A program made the translations under genes and the position numbers. From the NCBI GenBank assembly GCA_035632955.1, contig DASQFU010000048.1:1-64000 (forward strand): a stretch of 64,000 nt of DNA, in the 5' to 3' direction. The notes beneath the pieces were generated by a model. The model saw only the letters and a list, made by a program, of their open reading frames with translations, ran no database searches and was not told where the DNA came from. Positions 53,022-61,719 of the stretch are shown here, piece after piece. Position 1 is the stretch's first letter, and each line of letters opens with the position of its first letter. Origin of the DNA: DASQFU01 sp035632955. GTDB lineage: Bacteria > Eisenbacteria > RBG-16-71-46.

Positions 53022-54949
53022 CGAGCGAACCGAGGACGAACGGCAGCGGGTCCGCAACCGCCGAGCTCGACTTCGACGTGGTCGTGGTCGGGGCGGGCCA
53101 CGCAGGCTGCGAGGCCGCGGTGGCGTGCGCGAAGCTCGGCCTCCACACGGCGTTGGTCACGGTGAAGCTCGAGGACACCGCGAAGATGTCGTGCAACCCC
53201 GCGATCGGCGGGATCGGCAAGGGCCACATGGTGCGCGAGATCGACGCGCTCGGCGGCATCATGGGCATCGTCACCGACCGGGCGGGAATTCAGTTCAAAA
53301 TGCTGAACCGCGGGCGTGGGCCGGCGGTCTGGTCGCCGCGCGCGCAATGTGACAAGGCCCGGTACTCCGAGGAGATGACCCGGCTCCTCGACTCTGTCAC
53401 GGGGCTCGTGCGGGTCGCGGGGGTCGTGAATCACGTGCGCCTGGAGCGTGGCCGCGTCGCCGCGCTCGAGCTGGCGGACGGGCGTGCCCTGCGCTGCCGC
53501 GCCGCCGTCATCACGCCCGGCACGTTCCTGAACGGCTTGATTCACGTCGGCGAGCGGCAGATCGAAGGCGGCAGGATCGGCGAGCACGCGGCGCGCGCGC
53601 TGAGCGAGTGCCTGGCCGAGCTCGGGCTCGAACGCGGCCGGCTGAAGACCGGCACGCCGCCACGGCTGCATCGCGACACCATCGACTGGGATGGGCTCGT
53701 GCCGCAGCCGGGCGACGAGCCGCCGGTGCCGTTTTCGCACTGGACCGAGCGCCTGCAGTTGGATCAAGTGCTCTGCCATCTGACCGCGACCAACGAGCGC
53801 ACGCACGACGTCATCCGGCGCAACCTGCACCGCTCGCCGCTCTACTCGGGCCAGATTCGCGGCACTGGGCCTCGTTACTGCCCGTCGCTCGAGGACAAGG
53901 TGGTGAAGTTTCCGGAGCGGCCCTCCCACCACATCTTCCTCGAGCCGGAAGGCCGCGCCGTGGTGGAGACGTACGTGAACGGTGTGTCGTCGAGCATGCC
54001 CGAAGACGTGCAGCTCGAGTTCATTCGCACCATCCCGGGCCTCGAGCGCGCGGAGATGCTGCGGCCCGGCTACGCGGTCGAATACGACTTCGTGCTGCCT
54101 CATCAGCTCAAGCCCACGCTCGAGGTGAAGCACGCCCCGGGGCTGTTCCTTGCGGGCCAGATCTGCGGCACGTCGGGCTACGAGGAAGCCGCCGCCCAGG
54201 GCCTCGTGGCCGGCATCAACGCCGCGCAAGCGGTGCGCGGCGGCGAGGGATTCGTCTTGCGCCGCGATCAGGCGTACGTCGGTGTGCTGGTCGACGACCT
54301 CGTCTCGCGCGAGCACCACGAGCCCTACCGGATGTTCACGTCGGCCGCCGAGCACCGGCTCCTGTTGCGCGCGGACAACGCGGACGAGCGGCTCGCTGAG
54401 ATCGGCTTCCAGCTCGGACTGCTCGGACGCGAGCAGGTCGAGCTGGTGCGCGCGAAGCAGGCCGCGATCGAGGCCGAGGCGCAACGACTGGCCAAGGTCA
54501 CCGTGAGCGTGGCGTCTTCGCATGCCGACGGCGCCGCAGGATCGCCGGCGCTCAAGCCGGTCGCCGCGCTGGAGCTGCTGGCGCGGCCGGACGGCTCGTA
54601 CCGGCGGCTCGGAGAGCTCGGCATCGCGACCGAGCTTTCCGAAGCCTGGGGCGAATGCCTCGAAGTGCGGATTCGCTATCACGGCTACATCGTGCGCCAG
54701 CGGCGGACCGCCGAGCAGGCGCAGGCGCTCGAGCACGTGCCGCTTCCCGAAGCACTGTGGGACCAGGAGCTGAACGGATTGTCGCGCGAGGCGCGCGAGA
54801 AGCTGGTGCGCTGGCGGCCGTCGACGGCGGCGCACGCATCCCGCATTGCCGGCATCTCGCCTGCGGATGTCGCGGTGCTGTTGGTGCACGCGCGCCGCCT
54901 GAGCGGGCGCGAGACCGCCGCGAGCCGTTCCGTTACCGGGGTCACCTGA
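53018..54949 (+). CDS. mnmG: tRNA U34 carboxymethylaminomethyl synthase, FAD-binding subunit
   Basis: A 643-residue FAD protein. VVVVGAGHAGCEAAVACA binds FAD, and MSCNPAIGGIGKGH, LNRGRGPAVWSPRAQ and the catalytic-Cys region follow. QICGTSGYEEAAAQGLVAGINAA and MFTSAAEHRLLLRADNAD are near the end of the FAD domain, then the C-terminal helical domain with YHGYIVRQ. It forms a heterotetramer with MnmE. It is coupled to mnmE and ends in a hairpin shared with a convergent gene. Confidence 0.96.
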   Translation: MTSEPRTNGSGSATAELDFDVVVVGAGHAGCEAAVACAKLGLHTALVTVKLEDTAKMSCNPAIGGIGKGHMVREIDALGGIMGIVTDRAGIQFKMLNRGRGPAVWSPRAQCDKARYSEEMTRLLDSVTGLVRVAGVVNHVRLERGRVAALELADGRALRCRAAVITPGTFLNGLIHVGERQIEGGRIGEHAARALSECLAELGLERGRLKTGTPPRLHRDTIDWDGLVPQPGDEPPVPFSHWTERLQLDQVLCHLTATNERTHDVIRRNLHRSPLYSGQIRGTGPRYCPSLEDKVVKFPERPSHHIFLEPEGRAVVETYVNGVSSSMPEDVQLEFIRTIPGLERAEMLRPGYAVEYDFVLPHQLKPTLEVKHAPGLFLAGQICGTSGYEEAAAQGLVAGINAAQAVRGGEGFVLRRDQAYVGVLVDDLVSREHHEPYRMFTSAAEHRLLLRADNADERLAEIGFQLGLLGREQVELVRAKQAAIEAEAQRLAKVTVSVASSHADGAAGSPALKPVAALELLARPDGSYRRLGELGIATELSEAWGECLEVRIRYHGYIVRQRRTAEQAQALEHVPLPEALWDQELNGLSREAREKLVRWRPSTAAHASRIAGISPADVAVLLVHARRLSGRETAASRSVTGVT

Positions 54950-54983
54950 TTCGAGTCACGCTTCTCGAGCGACGGTCAACGAA

Positions 54984-55014
54984 ACGGGCGGAAGCCACAT
55001 CGGCTCCCGCCCGT
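54984..55014. terminator. hairpin between convergent genes
   Basis: ACGGGCGG / CCGCCCGT with an inner GCC/GGC pairing, located between the stops of mnmG and the convergent secreted-protein gene. T tracts are weak on both sides, so it is at best a bidirectional terminator of modest strength. Confidence 0.55.
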
Positions 55015-55030
55015 GCGCTAAAACGACCGA

Positions 55031-55942
55031 CTAACGATAGCGAGTCTTGACCGTTCCAAAGCTCGTCTCTTCGACGGCGGTCGGGCCGCAGGTCGCCCCG
55101 AGGTTGCCGTTGTTGTACTGGTCGAGCTTGTTCTTGTTGGTCTGAACCGAGCTCGAGCTCAGAAAACCCGAGCCGATCGGCGGCACCACGAGACTGCCGA
55201 TCTGCGCGTCGGCGGCCGTCACGTAGCTGGCGATCTGCGCCGGGCTGCCGCCGTTGGCGAGGTTGAGCTTGGTCGCGATCAGCTGCTGGGCCAGCATTAC
55301 GAGCCCGTTGCCGTGCGCCGGCTGGCCGAGAATCGCCAGGAGCTGCGTCTGGTTGTATGTCACGGTTCCCAACGTCAGCGACGCGACCGGCCACTGCGAG
55401 GGATGGTTCTTCCAGTAACCCTTCGAGTGAATGCAGCTCTCTTTGTTGATCGTGGCACCGCCGGTGGTCTCGGAGAACAGGCTGGCCTCGCCGCCGGCAT
55501 CACCCAAGGTGCGGACGCGGAACACGTACTCGGTGCTCGGCTCGAGCTCGACGTTGTAGTCGGTGAAGATGCCTTCCTCGCCGAACATGTCGCCGATCTC
55601 GGCCGACACCACACCGTGTGGGCCCACGAGGAAGCTGCCGTTGTCGGGCAGCGGGTTGTAGGTCGGCGTGCCCGTAAGCTCGCAGATGTAGGCCGGGTCA
55701 TAGGGTCCGCCCGAAACCGGCCAACCGGTCGCGAGGTCATAGGCTTCCTGCGTCGTCCACTCGATCAGGAATCCCGCCGGCGCGCCGCTTTGGCCGGCCT
55801 GGATCTGGAGCGTGATGGACCTCGCGCTCACTTCGGCGATGGAGAGAGTCGGAACGTCGTACGAGGTCTGTGCGTGCGCGGGCACACCGCCGATTGAAAC
55901 CAGAAGAGCGGCTGCAACCGCAAAGCTCGGTAGCTTGATCAT
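55031..55942 (-). CDS. secreted protein with FN3-like domain, GYWKNHP domain and the same C-terminal tag
   Basis: A 303-residue exported protein. The signal peptide (FAVAAALLVSIGGVPAHAQ) is followed by an FN3-like module (residues about 25-165; PTLSIAEVSARSITLQIQAG, LEPSTEYVFRVRTLGD). A CIHSKGYWKNHPSQWPV module comes next (about 170-235, with LTLGTVTYNQTQLLAIL and QQLIATKLN), a known but uncharacterised secreted repeat type. It ends PTAVEETSFGTVKTRYR, matching the tag of the two paralogues at 32 kb. It interrupts the mnmG-rsmG order on the opposite strand. AGGAGG lies upstream with long spacing. Confidence 0.85.
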   Translation of the reverse strand: MIKLPSFAVAAALLVSIGGVPAHAQTSYDVPTLSIAEVSARSITLQIQAGQSGAPAGFLIEWTTQEAYDLATGWPVSGGPYDPAYICELTGTPTYNPLPDNGSFLVGPHGVVSAEIGDMFGEEGIFTDYNVELEPSTEYVFRVRTLGDAGGEASLFSETTGGATINKESCIHSKGYWKNHPSQWPVASLTLGTVTYNQTQLLAILGQPAHGNGLVMLAQQLIATKLNLANGGSPAQIASYVTAADAQIGSLVVPPIGSGFLSSSSVQTNKNKLDQYNNGNLGATCGPTAVEETSFGTVKTRYR

Positions 55943-56285
55943 GGATGCGTGTCCTCCTGAGCTCTGCTTCGTCGAACAGAAACAACGCCCGAGTCGACGC
56001 TCCGTGCGAGACGGATGCCGACCATGGCGACTGGAAACCCTTGGGATCTTGGCCCGCTCCGCACTCAGGATGGCGACGGCCTGCCGCCGGGAAGGCGATG
56101 GTCCGAGCGGAACCTCGAATAACGGCCAGATGGTCGCCGCGCGTAAGCCCTAAGTCAAGCCACAATGTGCTTCTGCACGAAATCACACTGGCAGTTGCGG
56201 CAACTGGACGGACTGGGGTGGACGGGCGACTCCATCAGCCGGGAATGAAACGCAAGAAGTGCGGTGCATGCTAAGGTGCCGCCGC
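55943..56285. other. gene-free divergent region upstream of rsmG
   Basis: 343 bases between divergent genes. A 32-codon plus-strand frame (ATG near 56023, starting MATGNPWDLGP) has no good ribosome binding site and I do not call it. No DnaA-box cluster or riboswitch core is seen. Promoters of both genes must lie here. Confidence 0.4.
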
Positions 56286-57191
56286 ATGCGCGCCCGGCCG
56301 GTAAGAAAGCCAAAGTCTTCGAGCTCATCCGCCTCTCGAGGTGGTAGAACGCGCAGGTCCGCGCCGGTTGGATCGGGGTCCGCGCGGGGAACGGTTGCCA
56401 CACGTGGTCCGGCGCGCTCCCGAAGCGTTGCCGGAAGAGACGGCTCGCGCAGTGCTCCGGCCAGCCGTGGCGGGCGCGGTCCGGCGGCTCGTCCCTTCGC
56501 GCGCAGGTCTCGCCCTCCCCTCGATCCACGGCGCCTGATCACCGCTCAGCCATGGAACTCGCTGATTCCGCTATTGGAGAAGGCAGGCGCAGATTCAGCG
56601 TCGACGGTGGAGCGGTTACGGGATTACGGACAGTTGCTGTTGGAGTGGAATCGCACCGCCTCGAATCTCGTGTCTCGCGACGACGAATCCCGGCTGGTGG
56701 AACGCCATATTCGCGAGTCGTTGGAGCCGATCGCGTGGCTCATGGAGAGCGGATGCCAGCGATGGCTCGACGTGGGATCCGGCGGCGGATTTCCGGCCAT
56801 ACCGCTCGGGATGGCTGGAGTGACGGGAAAGTGGACTTTGGTGGAATCGCGCAGAAACAAGGCGCTGTTTCTCGGCAAAGTCGTTCAAGTCCTTGGATTG
56901 AAGAACTTCGAGGTCATCAACGACCGGGTCGAGATTCTGGCGGAAGACCAGGCGCGCCAGGCGACATTCGACGCAGTAACGTCACGAGCAACCATGAGGC
57001 TGACCCCAACCCTGCTCGCGGTCGAGCCGCTGGTCGAGCCGGGAGGAACGGCGTTCTTGTGGAAGGGAAGCCGTCATCTGGAAGAGATCGAGGCAGCGAA
57101 AAAGTCAGCGCCGAAATGGCGGCACGTGACGAGCATGACGCTATCAAACGGCACCAATGCCGTTGCTAGATTCTTGAAATCTCATGACTAG
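56286..57191 (+). CDS. rsmG: 16S rRNA m7G527 methyltransferase
   Basis: A SAM-dependent methyltransferase that modifies G527 of 16S rRNA. The core (from about residue 90) has RLRDYGQLLLEWNRTASNLVS, the SAM loop LDVGSGGGFPAIPLGM and VESRRNKALFLGKVVQVLGL. With the ATG at 56286 (AAGGTG seven bases upstream) the protein has 301 residues. It then includes about 85 residues of Arg/Ser/Pro-rich head absent from normal RsmG of 200-220 residues. No usual start exists nearer to the core except TTG at 56568, so either the extension is real or a rare start is used. Confidence 0.85.
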   Translation: MRARPVRKPKSSSSSASRGGRTRRSAPVGSGSARGTVATRGPARSRSVAGRDGSRSAPASRGGRGPAARPFARRSRPPLDPRRLITAQPWNSLIPLLEKAGADSASTVERLRDYGQLLLEWNRTASNLVSRDDESRLVERHIRESLEPIAWLMESGCQRWLDVGSGGGFPAIPLGMAGVTGKWTLVESRRNKALFLGKVVQVLGLKNFEVINDRVEILAEDQARQATFDAVTSRATMRLTPTLLAVEPLVEPGGTAFLWKGSRHLEEIEAAKKSAPKWRHVTSMTLSNGTNAVARFLKSHD

Positions 57192-57209
57192 GCCATATTC
57201 GAGTCGTAG

Positions 57210-57225
57210 TGTTCCACGTGCAACA
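57210..57225. promoter_or_regulatory. parS: parS-like centromere site upstream of parA
   Basis: TGTTCCACGTGCAACA differs in one position from the palindromic parS form TGTTCCACGTGGAACA. It lies 108 bases before parA, where ParB should load to organise the origin region. Confidence 0.85.
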
Positions 57226-57332
57226 AATCGATTGCCTGATCCTCCCTGGTCAAATAACTTCAGCCTCCGAAGTTCGCCGCTACAGGATGCTCCTCGAATG
57301 GTGGGCATGAAGTCCGCCCCACGACCAAGGGA

Positions 57333-58091
57333 ATGGGACGAGTCATCGCGGTTGCCAGCCAGAAGGGCGGCGTCGGAAAAACCACGAGCGCGATCAATCT
57401 GGGTGCCTGCCTGGCCCAGGAGGGACGTCGCACTCTGCTCGTGGACATCGATCCGCAGGCGAACGCGACCAGCGGCCTTGGGATCAATGGCAACAATCAG
57501 CGGTCCACGACCTACGAGTCGCTGATCGGCCAAGCGGAGCTTGCCGCCGCGATCACCCCGACCGCCCTGGCGAATCTCGATCTGGTGCCATCGGCTCAGC
57601 GACTTTCGGGCGCCGAGGTCGAGCTGGTTGGCGTCATGGCCCGCGAGACGCGACTCAAGACCTGCCTGGCGTCGGTGCGATCTGACTACGACTTCGTGTT
57701 GATCGACTGTCCACCTTCGCTCGGGCTGCTTACGGTCAACTCGCTCACCGCCGCCGACTCGGTCTTGATCCCGCTCCAATGCGAGTACCTCGCCCTCGAG
57801 GGGCTGACCCAGCTCATCGGCGCGATCCGGCTGGTCCAGGATCACCTGAACCCCGGGCTTCGGATCGAAGGCGTTCTGCTGACGATGTTCGATGCGCGCG
57901 TGAATCTCTCCCAGCAGGTCGCCGACGAAGCGCGGAAGTTCTTCGCCGAAAGGGTCTACAAGACTGTAATTCCAAGAAATGTGCGTTTGAGTGAGGCTCC
58001 GTCGTTCGGCAAGCCAATCGTTCTGTACGACCCCAACAGCAGCGGCGCCGACAGCTACCGTCAACTGGCGCAGGAGGTGATCGATGCATAG
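57333..58091 (+). CDS. parA: chromosome partitioning ATPase ParA/Soj
   Basis: A 252-residue deviant Walker ATPase: IAVASQKGGVGKTTSAINLG (P-loop with signature Lys), LLVDIDPQANATSGLG and DFVLIDCPPSLGLLTVNSL. It has no N-terminal helix-turn-helix, so it is the chromosomal Soj type. It drives movement of ParB-parS complexes. AAGGGA is placed just before the ATG. Its end overlaps parB by eight bases. Confidence 0.95.
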   Translation: MGRVIAVASQKGGVGKTTSAINLGACLAQEGRRTLLVDIDPQANATSGLGINGNNQRSTTYESLIGQAELAAAITPTALANLDLVPSAQRLSGAEVELVGVMARETRLKTCLASVRSDYDFVLIDCPPSLGLLTVNSLTAADSVLIPLQCEYLALEGLTQLIGAIRLVQDHLNPGLRIEGVLLTMFDARVNLSQQVADEARKFFAERVYKTVIPRNVRLSEAPSFGKPIVLYDPNSSGADSYRQLAQEVIDA

Positions 58092-58935
58092 GAAGGCATT
58101 GGGCCGGGGCTTGGAGGCGCTCATTCCCGGCGGCTCCACGGAAGTCGCCGATCGTGACACGGACGTGCAGCTCCTCCTGCTCGAAGAGGTTGGACCGAAC
58201 CCATTCCAGCCGCGCACGCGTTACGACCCGGAGGCGCTCAACGAGCTCGCCGCCTCGATCAAGGCGACAGGCGTCCTCCAACCGGTGCTGGTTCGGCATG
58301 CCGTCGCGGGCGGCTATGAGCTGGTCGCGGGCGAGCGGCGACTCAGGGCGGCGCGCGCCGCAGGTCTCGAGCGCATTCCCGCCTTGCTTCGCCAGGTCGG
58401 CGACGACGAGATGATGGAGTTGGCGCTGATCGAGAACATTCAGCGCGAGGACCTCAATCCCATCGACGAGGCGAAGGCCTATCAGACCCTGATCGGGCGC
58501 ATCGGGTTGACCCATGATCAGATCTCCGAGCGGGTTGGAAAGCAGCGCAGCACGATCACGAACGCGCTCCGGCTGCTCGGCCTCCCGGTCGAGGTTCAGG
58601 AGATGGTTTCACGTGGAACCTTGTCGTCCGGACACGCGCGAGCGCTTCTGGGCTTGGAGACTCCAGGCGACCAGCTCACGACCGCCCGCTACGCCCATTC
58701 GAAGGCGTTCTCCGTGCGCCGAACGGAAGCGTTCGTCCGCCGCAAGCTGCGCCGCCAGCATTCGCGCCCGAAGTCGCAACGCAAGACCGGACTGGAAGAT
58801 TGGGAGAACAAGCTGCAGCAGAAGTTCGCGACGCACGTGACGATGACGCCCGGGCGCAAAGGCGGAAAGGTCGAGTTCGAATACTACGGTCAGGAAGACC
58901 TCGAACGGCTTCTCGAGGCTTGGGGAGTCCTATGA
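58084..58935 (+). CDS. parB: chromosome partitioning protein ParB
   Basis: A 283-residue CTP-dependent DNA clamp. RKALGRGLEALIP (the ParA-activating head) is followed by the N-terminal domain with GVLQPVLVR and the CTP-binding GERRLRAARAAGLERIPAL and ENIQREDLNPIDEAKAYQ. The helix-turn-helix is LTHDQISERVGKQRSTITNALRLL, and the C-terminus is a dimerisation segment. It contains a parS-like site in its own coding sequence, as does Bacillus spo0J. It is co-translated with parA and followed by a bactofilin gene. Confidence 0.96.
   Translation: MHRKALGRGLEALIPGGSTEVADRDTDVQLLLLEEVGPNPFQPRTRYDPEALNELAASIKATGVLQPVLVRHAVAGGYELVAGERRLRAARAAGLERIPALLRQVGDDEMMELALIENIQREDLNPIDEAKAYQTLIGRIGLTHDQISERVGKQRSTITNALRLLGLPVEVQEMVSRGTLSSGHARALLGLETPGDQLTTARYAHSKAFSVRRTEAFVRRKLRRQHSRPKSQRKTGLEDWENKLQQKFATHVTMTPGRKGGKVEFEYYGQEDLERLLEAWGVL
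58605..58620. promoter_or_regulatory. parS: parS-like site inside parB
   Basis: GGTTTCACGTGGAACC keeps the 14-base core GTTTCACGTGGAAC of parS with changed outer bases. It falls on codons for VSRGT in the ParB helix-turn-helix region, the same place as an intragenic parS in Bacillus subtilis. Confidence 0.7.
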
Positions 58936-58960
58936 TGGCTTCGGCTGGGAGGAGACGGCG

Positions 58961-59383
58961 ATGATGAAGTTTCGCTCGCGTCCAGCACAGGACGAAGTCC
59001 CCGCCGCGCCGAACACGATCGTCGGCGTCGGTTCGAGCTTCCGCGGGACGCTCATGGTCACTGGAACGCTGAGAATCGAAGGTGAGTTCGAAGGCGACAT
59101 TCTGAACTGCGAGCGACTCGAAGTCGGAGAGCACGGCATCATGAGATCTGACGTCGAGGTCAAGAGTGCCATCGTTCATGGTCGAGTGCACGGCAACATT
59201 CGCGCGCTCGGGACGATCGAGATGAAGGCCGGCGCGCATCTCGAGGGCGATGTCGCGGCGCTGAGCGTCGTGATGGAACCGGGAGTGTTCTTTACGGGGC
59301 GTTGCACGATGCTCGACCAGGGCTCTGGGTCGGTGGAGCTCGCAACTGATCCCGGACGGCTTCGTGAGTACGCGAGAGAGTAG
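58961..59383 (+). CDS. bactofilin-family cytoskeletal protein
   Basis: A 140-residue protein with the right-handed beta-helix repeat of bactofilins. GSSFRGTLMVTGTLRIEGEFEGDI opens the domain, and the repeat LEVGEHGIMRSDVEVKSAIVHGRVHGNIRALGTIEMKAGAHLEGDV shows Gly/hydrophobic periodicity. Short disordered ends flank it. Bactofilins form nucleotide-free filaments; next to parAB they are known to tether the ParABS machinery near the pole in Myxococcus. GGAGG lies nine bases before the ATG. Confidence 0.92.
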   Translation: MMKFRSRPAQDEVPAAPNTIVGVGSSFRGTLMVTGTLRIEGEFEGDILNCERLEVGEHGIMRSDVEVKSAIVHGRVHGNIRALGTIEMKAGAHLEGDVAALSVVMEPGVFFTGRCTMLDQGSGSVELATDPGRLREYARE

Positions 59384-59442
59384 GATCGTTCGCTCGCTCC
59401 GTTGCCCGTCAGTTCGTTGACTCATAAGCAAGTGGACGACCT

Positions 59443-60807
59443 ATGAACCGCGCGGAACGAATGCATGCCACCCGCTTCGTTCTGCGGCTCGCAGTGGTTG
59501 GGCTGCTGGCGGCCGCCTGGAACGCCGGGGCCTCTCCGGCGGCGACGGCTCAACCACTTTCCGCATGGCGCGCGGCCGAGACCATCGAATGGCCAGCGGA
59601 AACTGAGCTCGTGCCATTCGAGAACCTCGAAGGGATGATCCTACTCAGGGCCTCGCTGCGCGGCGCCACCGGTGCAGACACCGCCGGATTGTTCGTCTTG
59701 GATACGGGCGCCGGCTATCTGGCGCTCGATCTGCCACTGGCGCGCGCTCTGGGAGTGTCCGATAGCGACGGAACTCCGGCGCTGGTCGACCTGGCGAACC
59801 GTCCCCTGCCGAGCTTCACTCTGGGGAAGCTCAGCATGACCGACGTCGAACCACTCCTGACGATTGATAGTCAAGTGATTCGCCGAGCCACCGACAAGAA
59901 CGTGCTCGGCCTGCTGGGCCAGCAACCCCTCAGCGATCGCGCGGTATGGATCGACTATCGCGCGGGATTGACGGCGATGATTCCCGTCGAAGCTCCAGGT
60001 CGTTCCGACGACGGCGACGAGCCTGAGAACCCGGTGCAGCGGTCGCGCGGCGCGCTCGCGAAGGTGATCTCGGCGAGAGCGGCGCCGGTCGTCTTTCGAA
60101 TCGTCGGCGACGGCAAAGCGCTCGTGCAGGTGCGCGTCTCCAGCCCTCGGCCGCCTCGGTTCTCGCGCTGGCTGTCGCTGATCGTCGATACCGGCGCCTC
60201 GAAGACCGTGCTTTTCGCCGAGACGCTGGACCGGCGCATCCACGCGCGCTGGCCGACCTTGCGTGGGCTCACGGCACCTACCCTGATCGGCGCCGCGGAA
60301 GCCTATCTGGCACGGATACCCGCGTTGGACGTTCGGGCCGAGGCGGCGAACGTGCGAGTCGATGGCATCGACGTCGCCGTGATCGAAAGCGGCTTGTCGC
60401 AGATGCTCTCGCGCGTTGCCGAAGAGCAGATCCACGGCCTCCTCGGCTATTCGTTTCTCAAACGCTTCCGGGTCGTGTTGGATTACCCCAATCGCGTGCT
60501 GTGGCTGGATCCGATACCCGACTACGTGGACGACCGGCCACTCGAGTACTCGCACGTCGGCATCCAGCTCGAGCGCCGGGAAGGGCGGGTCGTCGTCGCC
60601 GCGGTCGCGCGCGGATCGCCCGCCGCCCGCGCCGGCATCGGCCGCGACGACGAGCTCGTGGCGATCGACGGCAAGACTGCAAAGGACATCAATCTGAGAA
60701 GCCTAGCCGGCATGATCGAGGGCGAGCCGGGATCGGCGATCACGCTCACGGTCCGGCGAGATGCCGTTGCGCGCACCCACCGGCTCCGCCGCCGCCAGCT
60801 TCTCTAA
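59443..60807 (+). CDS. secreted aspartyl-protease-like protein with PDZ domain
   Basis: A 454-residue exported protein. The signal peptide (VLRLAVVGLLAAAWNAGASPA) precedes two retropepsin-like halves, each with a DTGA motif: GLFVLDTGAGYLALDL (about residue 85) and LSLIVDTGASKTVLFAE (about 250). A C-terminal PDZ domain (about 370-450: GIQLERREGRVVVAAVARGSPAARAGIGRDDELVAIDGK) follows. Two catalytic Asp in one chain resemble a single-chain pepsin-like dimer. It may cleave or bind periplasmic peptides. Confidence 0.85.
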   Translation: MNRAERMHATRFVLRLAVVGLLAAAWNAGASPAATAQPLSAWRAAETIEWPAETELVPFENLEGMILLRASLRGATGADTAGLFVLDTGAGYLALDLPLARALGVSDSDGTPALVDLANRPLPSFTLGKLSMTDVEPLLTIDSQVIRRATDKNVLGLLGQQPLSDRAVWIDYRAGLTAMIPVEAPGRSDDGDEPENPVQRSRGALAKVISARAAPVVFRIVGDGKALVQVRVSSPRPPRFSRWLSLIVDTGASKTVLFAETLDRRIHARWPTLRGLTAPTLIGAAEAYLARIPALDVRAEAANVRVDGIDVAVIESGLSQMLSRVAEEQIHGLLGYSFLKRFRVVLDYPNRVLWLDPIPDYVDDRPLEYSHVGIQLERREGRVVVAAVARGSPAARAGIGRDDELVAIDGKTAKDINLRSLAGMIEGEPGSAITLTVRRDAVARTHRLRRRQLL

Positions 60808-61717
60808 CCAGGCGCTCGCGCGCGGGCGGTTGTACGTGCTCGCGGCGACCGTGTTCTGGGGCACGACCGCGACCTTGGCGCGATTCGTATTTCGCGACCG
60901 AGAGGTCCCCGCCCTCACCGTCGTCGAGATCCGGCTCGCCGTCGCTGCGTTGCTGCTCGGTGCCTGGCTCGCCGGTCGCCATCCCGAAGCGTTGCGAGTG
61001 AGGCGTGAGGATTGGGGCTACTTCCTCGTGCTCGGCGTGCTGGGCGTCGCCACCGTGCAAGGAACCTACTACTACTCGATCTCGGTCCTGGGCGTGGGGC
61101 TCGCGATCCTGCTTCAGTATCTTGCGCCTTGCCTTCTGGTCATTTACGACGCGATTCGCGGCGTCCCCGTACGCCCCCTCACGGTGGTTGCCGTGCTCGG
61201 AGCGTTGCTCGGCACCGGGCTTCTAGTCGGCGGCGTCGACCGGGTGACATTGAACGCATCGCCATGGCAGTGGGCGATCGGGTTCTCCTCGGCGCTCGCG
61301 TTTTCCTTCTACATCCTGTACTCGAAGCGCGGCCTCCGTCACTACCGGCCCGAGACCGTGTTGTTCTACACGTTCGTGATCGCGGCACTGGTGTGGGCGG
61401 TCGTCACGCCGCCCTGGCGCATCGCGTCCGCCGGTTACGACGCCGGTCTATGGGGGATGTTCGCCGTACTCGGAATTTTCTCGACACTGGTCCCGTTCTC
61501 CCTCTTCTATGCCGGGCTCAGGCAATTGCCGGCCGCACAAGTCGGCATCCTCGCGACCCTGGAGCCGGTCGTGGCGGTCGTCTCGGCCGCGGTGTTCCTG
61601 GCTGAAAACCTCGGCCTCGCGCAATGGGCCGGGGCCGTGATGGTGCTCGCGGCCTCCACCCTGGCTTCTCGGCATCACGCTCCGGAAACGATCGCCGCGC
61701 AAGCCGAGCACGGCTGA
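60761..61717 (+). CDS. EamA-family (DMT) transporter
   Basis: A 318-residue protein with ten transmembrane helices in two EamA repeats (about 22-150 and 165-305). Repeat signatures are FWGTTATLARFVF, QGTYYYSISVLGVGLAILLQYLAP and AGLRQLPAAQVGILATLEPVVAVVSA. It probably exports or imports amino acids or related metabolites. The ATG overlaps the end of the PDZ protein gene by 47 bases; later starts near 60829 are possible. It converges with the TnpA-like gene two bases away. Confidence 0.88.
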   Translation: MPLRAPTGSAAASFSNQALARGRLYVLAATVFWGTTATLARFVFRDREVPALTVVEIRLAVAALLLGAWLAGRHPEALRVRREDWGYFLVLGVLGVATVQGTYYYSISVLGVGLAILLQYLAPCLLVIYDAIRGVPVRPLTVVAVLGALLGTGLLVGGVDRVTLNASPWQWAIGFSSALAFSFYILYSKRGLRHYRPETVLFYTFVIAALVWAVVTPPWRIASAGYDAGLWGMFAVLGIFSTLVPFSLFYAGLRQLPAAQVGILATLEPVVAVVSAAVFLAENLGLAQWAGAVMVLAASTLASRHHAPETIAAQAEHG

Positions 61718-61719
61718 GT

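Noticed and set aside
55943..56285. c-di-GMP or other riboswitch before the tagged secreted protein
   Set aside because: None of the conserved cores of known riboswitch classes could be found on the minus strand.
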